From the NCBI GenBank assembly GCA_947624065.1, contig CANQIO010000003.1, positions 27,623 through 91,622 of the forward strand: DNA of 64,000 nucleotides, read 5' to 3'. A model generated the notes under the pieces. That model saw only the letters and a list, made by a program, of their open reading frames with translations, was not told the origin of the DNA and did no database searches. Below, piece by piece: positions 58,033 through 64,000 of the stretch (the stretch's first letter is position 1; each line of letters opens with the position of its first letter). This stretch comes from an uncultured Oscillospiraceae bacterium (lineage in GTDB: Bacteria; Bacillota; Clostridia; Oscillospirales; Oscillospiraceae). The translations under genes were made by a program, and so were the position numbers.

Positions 58033-59143
58033 ACCATGAGATCACGAAGGACTCGTGTCCCTCCGGCATCAGGCCCATGATCGGGACGAACCGCACATTC
58101 GCGTCGCCGCCGTTCATGGCCTCTGTCGCCAGCTCCAGGTCCCCGGCCAGCAGGTCCGGGCTGGTGGGACAGTACAGCCTGGCGAACAGCCGCCAGAAGA
58201 TATCCAGGTCCTGGCCGGTCTGGGCCCCCTGGCCGCTCCGGAGGCTGGCCGCGTTCAGCCGGGCGGAGACCGCCGTGCCGGTGTCCTGCAGCGCCTCCGC
58301 CACCCGCTTGCCCAGCTGGCACACGGCCACCACCGGGTCCGCCTGGGTCCGCAGCGTCACGGTATAGGTGAAGCCTGCCTCCGAGACGGGGTGGTAAAAG
58401 TCCGCCAGGATGATCTCGTCAAAGCCCATGGCGGCCAGCTCCCTGGCCATGTCGGTCACATAGGCCCGCACGGTCCGGTTATAGGGGTCCATCCAAGACG
58501 CGCCGTTCTCATCCCGATAGGCGTAGCCCCCCGATTGGAGCACCACGGACGGGTTCCGGGCGCACAGCAGATTGTCGGTGAAGCAGCTGATCTGGGCGGC
58601 CACGGTCTTGCCCGCCTCATGGAGGGTGGTGATGGTCCCGGACAGGTCCGTGATACCGCTGGTCCCGTAGGAGACGGCGGTGGCGCAGCTGGACGGCCAG
58701 GCCAGCTGCCCGGACGGGTCCTTCACCTGCAGGATGGCGCCGCTGTAGAAATTCCCCTCGGTCACGCTGGCCACAGCCTCCGCCAGCGCCTGGGGGTTCG
58801 TCACGTCGCCCTGGGCGATGAACCGGTCCTGCACGGGCTTAAGGTCCTCCCAGCCGCCCATGTCCACGTCCTCGAAATCCGGGTCCTCCCAGATGACCTC
58901 CACCGTCAGCGGCTCAAAGGTCGGCGTCGGGGCGGGCTGCCCCTGCTCCTCCGCGGGGGCCTCCTCCCTGCCGAAGGGCAGCTCGAGCCGGACGCCGGAG
59001 GCGTCATAGACGATGTACTGCTGCAGGAAATAGAACAGCCCTATGGCGCCCACCACCAGGAAGGCCAGCACGAACAGCAATATGCTCAGAGGCGAGCGGA
59101 ATTTCCGGTGGCCTCTGTATATGTCCTTGGGACGGTACGGCAT
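58031..59143 (-). CDS. Membrane-anchored putative glycoside hydrolase (DUF4015-like)
   Basis: N-term TM (SILLFVLAFLVVGAIGLFYFL); WMDPYNRTVRAYVTDMARELAAMGFDEIILADFYHPV. Confidence 0.75.
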   Translation of the reverse strand: MPYRPKDIYRGHRKFRSPLSILLFVLAFLVVGAIGLFYFLQQYIVYDASGVRLELPFGREEAPAEEQGQPAPTPTFEPLTVEVIWEDPDFEDVDMGGWEDLKPVQDRFIAQGDVTNPQALAEAVASVTEGNFYSGAILQVKDPSGQLAWPSSCATAVSYGTSGITDLSGTITTLHEAGKTVAAQISCFTDNLLCARNPSVVLQSGGYAYRDENGASWMDPYNRTVRAYVTDMARELAAMGFDEIILADFYHPVSEAGFTYTVTLRTQADPVVAVCQLGKRVAEALQDTGTAVSARLNAASLRSGQGAQTGQDLDIFWRLFARLYCPTSPDLLAGDLELATEAMNGGDANVRFVPIMGLMPEGHESFVISW

Positions 59144-59577
59144 TATCCCTCCAGATCCCTGATCATCGCGATGCGCCGGCTGTGGCTCTCCCCGTTGGAG
59201 AAGCCGGTATCCAGATAGGTGTCCACGATCTTTTTGGCCAGCTCCGTGCCCAGCACCCGTCCGCCCAGGCACAGCACGTTGGCGTCGTTGTGCTGGCGGC
59301 TCATCTCGGCGCTGTAGCAGTCCCCGCACAGGGCCGCGCGGATGCCGGGGATCTTGTTGGCGGCGATGGACATGCCGATGCCCGTGCCGCAGCAGAGGAT
59401 GCCCCGCTCATACTGCCCGGCCGCCACAGCGCGGCACAGCTTCTCCGCATAGGCGGGATAGTCCACCCGCTCGCCGCCGCAGCCCAGGTCCTCCGCCGGG
59501 ATGCCCCGTTCGGCCAGGTGCTCCAAAATGGTCTGTTTGAGGGCGTAGCCCCCGTGATCCGATGCGATCGCGATCAT
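59143..59577 (-). CDS. rpiB: Ribose 5-phosphate isomerase B
   Basis: MIAIASDHGGYALKQTILEHL...GILCCGTGIGMSIAANKIPGIRAALC. Confidence 0.96.
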   Translation of the reverse strand: MIAIASDHGGYALKQTILEHLAERGIPAEDLGCGGERVDYPAYAEKLCRAVAAGQYERGILCCGTGIGMSIAANKIPGIRAALCGDCYSAEMSRQHNDANVLCLGGRVLGTELAKKIVDTYLDTGFSNGESHSRRIAMIRDLEG

Positions 59578-59596
59578 GATCGGTGATCCTCCTTTT

Positions 59597-60412
59597 TTAC
59601 AGTGGCATGAACTGCGGCTTGCGCTTGGTGAACAGCGCCACATACCGAAAGCCGCACTCCCGCAGGATCTGCTGTCCCTGGGCCAGGCCCTTGGCGGCGT
59701 CCCGGGGCCGGTGGGCGTCGGAGCCCACGGTGACGATCTCGCCGCCCAGGCTCCTGTACAGCCGCAGGATCTCCTCCGACGGAAAGGGTCCGCAGCCGTC
59801 CCGGATGCCGGAGCAGTTGATCTCGATGCCCCGGCCATTCTGGATCAGGGTCCGCAGAAGGTGCTCGATCCGGTCGCCGTGGCGGGCCAGCGAGAGCCCC
59901 GCGTCCACGCCCTGGGCCATGGCGTACCGGCGCACATAGCCGATGTGGGCCATCACGTCGAAGTAATCCATCTCCGCCACCTGCTGCAGGTCCCGCAGAT
60001 AGATGTCCCACAGCTTCTCGCAGAACGCCGGCGTATAGGTCAGTTCGTGGTAGTCGCCGTACTCCCTCGTGATATGGTAGGAGCCCAGGATGAAGTCGAG
60101 CCAGGGCGGGCTGGACAGTTCCTCCTTCAGCTCCGGGTGGAAGATGAGCTCCGCCAGCTCCATCCCCATGCGCACGGTCATATCCTTGGGGACCCGGTCA
60201 AGGTTCGCCTCATAGGCCTCCAGCTCCCGCCGGGCCACGTCCCGGCACGGTGGATACAGCTCCAGGGTTCGCCAGTCCACCGTGTCGCAGTGGTCCGTGA
60301 AGCACAGCCACCGCACCCCGGCGGCATAGGCGGCCTGCACCATGTCCAGATAGGACGCGGCGCTGTCCTGGGAGATATCGGTATGGCAGTGTTGATCCGT
60401 CAAAAAGGCCAT
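59597..60412 (-). CDS. Histidinol-phosphatase-type PHP phosphoesterase
   Basis: LTDQHCHTDISQDSAASYLDMVQAAYAAGVRWLCFTDHCDT...VTVGSDAHRPRDAAKGL. Confidence 0.85.
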   Translation of the reverse strand: MAFLTDQHCHTDISQDSAASYLDMVQAAYAAGVRWLCFTDHCDTVDWRTLELYPPCRDVARRELEAYEANLDRVPKDMTVRMGMELAELIFHPELKEELSSPPWLDFILGSYHITREYGDYHELTYTPAFCEKLWDIYLRDLQQVAEMDYFDVMAHIGYVRRYAMAQGVDAGLSLARHGDRIEHLLRTLIQNGRGIEINCSGIRDGCGPFPSEEILRLYRSLGGEIVTVGSDAHRPRDAAKGLAQGQQILRECGFRYVALFTKRKPQFMPL

Positions 60413-62310
60413 GTGTCTGCAAACCATTTCAGGAACAGCTTACTGTACGTCTCGCTCCGGGGCACGCCCGCCAGCACCGGATAAAAGACGACGAACAGCG
60501 CCACCGTCAGCACGGTAAAGCTCCCCAGCGCCGCGCCCCACCGGGCGTCCCGGCGGCGCAGATCGGCGAAGATGTAGCTGATGGCCAGCACCAGGAACAC
60601 CAGGCAGGGGAAGTAGTGATAGGACCAGGTCAGGCGGGTGACCAGCACCCAGGGCAGCAGGTTGGCCAGATATCCGATGAGGATGAACGCCGCCCGCTCA
60701 TCCCGCTCCCGCACGGCCAGCCAGCCCATGCCCGCCATGGCCAGCAGGCCGCCCCAGGCCACCAGGGGGTTGTTGAAGGCGCCAAAGGAGACTGTGACCC
60801 CCGCGCTGGGATAGGCGAGATAATACAAAATGGGCCGCACGTCGAACAGCCACTGATACCACTTGGAGGAATAGGGATGGGTCGCCACCAGGTCGGAGTG
60901 GTAGTCCCACATATACTTCTGGTTGTCCAGAACGATCTTCAAATACCCGGGCTTGAACAGCCGGAAGGGCCCGTCCACCCCCTGGCTGGGGGCATAGGAC
61001 CAATAGCTGACGTAGTAGATGAGGCAGGGCACCGCCACGAAAAACAGCACGCACCAGCCCACATTGCGCCAGAAAGCCCCCAGGGGTTTTTTCCAGTCCC
61101 CCGCCTTCCCGGCCCGCAGGAACGTCACCGTCCAGTGGACCAGCCAGATCACGCCCAGGCCCGCCCCGGCATAGATGCCCGTCCACTTGCTGGCCGCGCC
61201 CAGTCCGAAGCTCGCCCCGGCCAGGCCCAGCCACAGCAGCTTCCTTCGGCTGCGTTCCGCCGGCTCGGTGAGCCACAGGTACATGAACAGATACATCGCC
61301 AGGATAAAGAACACCACATATGTGTCGATGGTGGCGATGCGGGTCTGCACGAAGTGCATGAAATCGAAGGCGAACACCGTGCTGCCGGCCGCGGCCACGG
61401 CCAGGTACCCGAACATCCTCTTCAGCAGCAGGTACAGCAGCGGCAGCATCAGCACCCCTAGGAGCGTGCCCATGAACCGCCAGCCGAAGGGCGTCATGCC
61501 GAACAGCCGGATGCCCAGGGAAAGGATGGCCTTGCCCAGGGGCGGATGGGTGATCTCATAGGGCCAGATGTTCTCGATCATCTCCAGCGCCGTGCGCGCG
61601 TGGTAGATCTCGTCGAAATAGGTGCCGTTTTTGAAAGAATAGGCCGCCGGGATGGTATCCTGCTCGTCAAAGAGCATCTCGCACCCGGACGCCACGATCA
61701 GGTCCTCCGGGGAGAGGAGCGCGCCGTCCTCGCCATAGATCGCCACCTCTCCCAGATACTGCTCCGCGCCGGAGACGATGCGGATATACCGCACCGGGCC
61801 CCGGTCGGCGTTGAGGACGGCGTCGTTCCACCGGAACAGCTGGGTATACCGCTGGGTCATGCCCGAGGTGCCGTCATCCTGGAGCTGGTCGGTCCAGGTC
61901 TCGTTGTCCATGGAGAACTGCAGCTGGTAATCCGCCGTGCACAGCCCGGACCAGTACCGGACCCCGGTGATCATCTGGGGCTGGCGCAGCTCTATGAGGG
62001 CGTAGGTATTGCTCTTGGCATAGTGCAGATAGGTCTGGGGCGCCTTGGTGGAACCCAGGCCGAAAAACGCGACCACGGCGTACACGCCGGTGATGACGGC
62101 CAGCACGGCCCAGTCCTTTCGTTCCATGAGCTTCCGCCGGGGCGGGGCGTCCGCGCTCTTCCCGCCGCCCCCGGCCAGCCGGGCCGTCCGCTCGGCAAGA
62201 GCCGCGGCGTCAGGGACCGCCTGCCGGCGGATCGTCACCCAGCGGTATGTCCAGATCAGCGCGAACAGCGCCACCGCCAGGGGAAAAATGATCGTTAGGT
62301 ACCAAAGCAT
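60400..62310 (-). CDS. GT39/PMT-type membrane glycosyltransferase with discoidin-like extracytoplasmic insert
   Basis: YFDEIYHARTALEMIENIWPYEITHPPLGKAILSLGIRLFGMTPFGWRFMGTLLG; insert YALIELRQPQMITGVRYWSGLCTADYQLQFSMDNETWTD...YIRIVSGAEQYLGEVAIYGEDG. Confidence 0.85.
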   Translation of the reverse strand: MLWYLTIIFPLAVALFALIWTYRWVTIRRQAVPDAAALAERTARLAGGGGKSADAPPRRKLMERKDWAVLAVITGVYAVVAFFGLGSTKAPQTYLHYAKSNTYALIELRQPQMITGVRYWSGLCTADYQLQFSMDNETWTDQLQDDGTSGMTQRYTQLFRWNDAVLNADRGPVRYIRIVSGAEQYLGEVAIYGEDGALLSPEDLIVASGCEMLFDEQDTIPAAYSFKNGTYFDEIYHARTALEMIENIWPYEITHPPLGKAILSLGIRLFGMTPFGWRFMGTLLGVLMLPLLYLLLKRMFGYLAVAAAGSTVFAFDFMHFVQTRIATIDTYVVFFILAMYLFMYLWLTEPAERSRRKLLWLGLAGASFGLGAASKWTGIYAGAGLGVIWLVHWTVTFLRAGKAGDWKKPLGAFWRNVGWCVLFFVAVPCLIYYVSYWSYAPSQGVDGPFRLFKPGYLKIVLDNQKYMWDYHSDLVATHPYSSKWYQWLFDVRPILYYLAYPSAGVTVSFGAFNNPLVAWGGLLAMAGMGWLAVRERDERAAFILIGYLANLLPWVLVTRLTWSYHYFPCLVFLVLAISYIFADLRRRDARWGAALGSFTVLTVALFVVFYPVLAGVPRSETYSKLFLKWFADTWPF

Positions 62311-62371
62311 AGGGGCTCTCCTTCTGGGGAGGTATGGTCAAATAGACGTACATAGGGATTATACACCAAAA

Positions 62372-62395
62372 GAGGGAGCACCGCAACGCTCCCTC
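62372..62395 (-). terminator. Intrinsic terminator after dnaJ
   Basis: Minus strand GAGGGAGCgttgcggtGCTCCCTCTTTTGG. Confidence 0.75.
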
Positions 62396-62422
62396 TTCGG
62401 AATTTATTAAGAATTCAGCGCC

Positions 62423-63547
62423 TCAAAACCGTCTCTTTTTCTTGGTGGTCTTTTCCCCGGACAGCTCCGCCAGCTCCTGGAGCAGCTCCTTCTGCCGGTG
62501 CGACAGGTTCTTGGGCGTCTGCAGGTCCACCGTCACGAACTCGTCACCACGGATGCCGGTACGTACGTTGGGCACGCCCTTGCCCCGAATGCGGAACACG
62601 GACCCGGTCTGGGTGCCCTCCGGGATGTTCAGGCTCACCGGCCCGTCGATGGTGGGCGCCTCGATCTCCGTGCCCAGCGCCGCCTGCACGAAGCTGAGGC
62701 TGACGGAGGTATACAGGTTCGAGCCCTCCCGCTGGTACGTGCTGCTGGGCCGCACCGCGATCAGCACCAGCAGATCGCCCGCCGGGCCGCCGTTGGCGCC
62801 GGCGTTGCCCTGGCCCCGCAGGGACACGGTCTCCCCGTCGTCGATGCCCGCGGGGATGCTCACGTTCAGCTTCCGCTGGGAGCGGATGCTGCCGGCGCCC
62901 CGGCACTTGGAGCAGGGGGAGTGGATGATCCTTCCCTGGCCGCCGCACTTGGGGCAGGGGCCGGAGGACTGCATCACCCCGAAGGGGGTCCGCTGCTGGC
63001 GCATCACCGTGCCGGAGCCCCGGCAGTCGGGGCATATCTCCGGGGTGGTGCCGGGGGCGCAGCCGGTGCCCTTGCAGTCGGGGCACTGGTCCACCCGGGT
63101 GACGCTGATGTCCTTTTTGCAGCCGGCGACCGCCTCTTCAAAGGAGATGGTCAGCCGCACCCGCAGGCTCTCGCCCCGCCGGGGCGCGTTGCGGTTCTGC
63201 TGGCGGGCGCCGCCAAAGCCGCCGAATCCGCCAAAGCCGCCGAAGATATCCCCGAAGATATCGCCCAGGTCGCCGAACCCCTCGAACCCGCCGGCGCCCG
63301 CGCCGGCCGCGAAGTTGGGGTCCACGCCGGCGAAGCCATACTGGTCATACTTGGCCCGTTTGTCCGGATCGGACAGCACCGCGTAGGCCTCGTTGGCCTC
63401 CTTGAAGCGGGCCTCCGCCTCCTTGTCGCCTGGGTGCAGGTCCGGATGGTTGGCCTTGGCGGCCTTCCGGTAGGCCTTTTTTATCTCATCCTCGCTGGCG
63501 TCTTTTTTTACGCCCAGCACCTCATAATAATCCCGTTTATCTGCCAT
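62423..63547 (-). CDS. dnaJ: Chaperone DnaJ
   Basis: J domain [34 protein letters not shown]; four CxxCxGxG motifs. Confidence 0.97.
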   Translation of the reverse strand: MADKRDYYEVLGVKKDASEDEIKKAYRKAAKANHPDLHPGDKEAEARFKEANEAYAVLSDPDKRAKYDQYGFAGVDPNFAAGAGAGGFEGFGDLGDIFGDIFGGFGGFGGFGGARQQNRNAPRRGESLRVRLTISFEEAVAGCKKDISVTRVDQCPDCKGTGCAPGTTPEICPDCRGSGTVMRQQRTPFGVMQSSGPCPKCGGQGRIIHSPCSKCRGAGSIRSQRKLNVSIPAGIDDGETVSLRGQGNAGANGGPAGDLLVLIAVRPSSTYQREGSNLYTSVSLSFVQAALGTEIEAPTIDGPVSLNIPEGTQTGSVFRIRGKGVPNVRTGIRGDEFVTVDLQTPKNLSHRQKELLQELAELSGEKTTKKKRRF

Positions 63548-63610
63548 GCGATCTCACTACCTTTTGATGGGCGGGGCATGTTCTGCCCCGCCCCCGCGAT
63601 GATTGGTCTC

Positions 63611-64000
63611 TCACTTATTGTCCGGGTCGACCTCGGTATAGTCCGCGTCGTAATAGGTCTGGCCGCCGTCGGCCTGACCGCCGCCCATGTCGGGGCCGGG
63701 GCCGGGGCCGGCGTTGGGCGCGCCCTGGTTGGGGGCGGCCTGCTGATACAGCTTCTCGGAGACCTTGTAGAAGGCCTGGGTCAGCTGCTCGGTCGCGGTC
63801 TTGATCATGCCGGTGTCGGAGCCGGACAGGGCCGTTTTCAGATCCGCCAGCTTCTGCTCCACCTCCGCCTTGTCGCCCGCGTCCAGCTTGTCGCCCATCT
63901 CCTGGAGGGTCTTTTCGGTCTGGTAGACCATCTGGTCGCCGGCGTTGCGCACGTCCACCTCTTCCTTGCGCTTGGCGTCCTCGGCGGCATACTGCTCGGC
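63611..64000 (-). CDS. dnaK: Chaperone DnaK, C-terminal part; runs off the right edge
   Basis: DVRNAGDQMVYQTEKTLQEMGDKL...LTQAFYKVSEKLYQQA plus Gly/Pro-rich tail; upstream of dnaJ. Confidence 0.92.
   Translation of the reverse strand, partial: AEQYAAEDAKRKEEVDVRNAGDQMVYQTEKTLQEMGDKLDAGDKAEVEQKLADLKTALSGSDTGMIKTATEQLTQAFYKVSEKLYQQAAPNQGAPNAGPGPGPDMGGGQADGGQTYYDADYTEVDPDNK

Overview
High-GC Firmicutes chromosome segment, probably Oscillospiraceae-like (inferred from gene content and codon style; not tested). About 55 protein-coding genes are supported, with no rRNA, tRNA or CRISPR array recognised. The housekeeping backbone is ylxM-ffh-rpsP-khpA-rimM, trmD, galM, lepA, pta, tadA, cinA, thiI, comM, aspS-hisS, mgsA, mrdA-mreD-mreC-maf, dnaD-dnaC, clpB, pfkA, rpiB and dnaJ-dnaK(partial). 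Accessory features of most interest are: (1) a resistance-like island at about 49.8-53.3 kb, with an MFS transporter and an Lsa-like ABC-F ATPase each preceded by a tiny SD-led leader ORF (MALLA* and MISASC*) and mutually exclusive hairpins, plus an XRE regulator between them facing a short promoter-terminator unit; (2) a five-gene tandem array of secreted paralogs at 1.3-7.0 kb, with near-identical signal peptides and swapped C-terminal modules, under a consensus promoter; (3) two copies of an 86-nt intergenic structured repeat with a compensatory base change in its stem; (4) domain fusions TrmD-GNAT, ABC permease-CPBP protease, and a GT39 glycosyltransferase with a discoidin-like insert; (5) symmetric palindromic operator/promoter regions upstream of galM/fRMsr and dnaD. 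All product names come from reading the translations; no database search was run.
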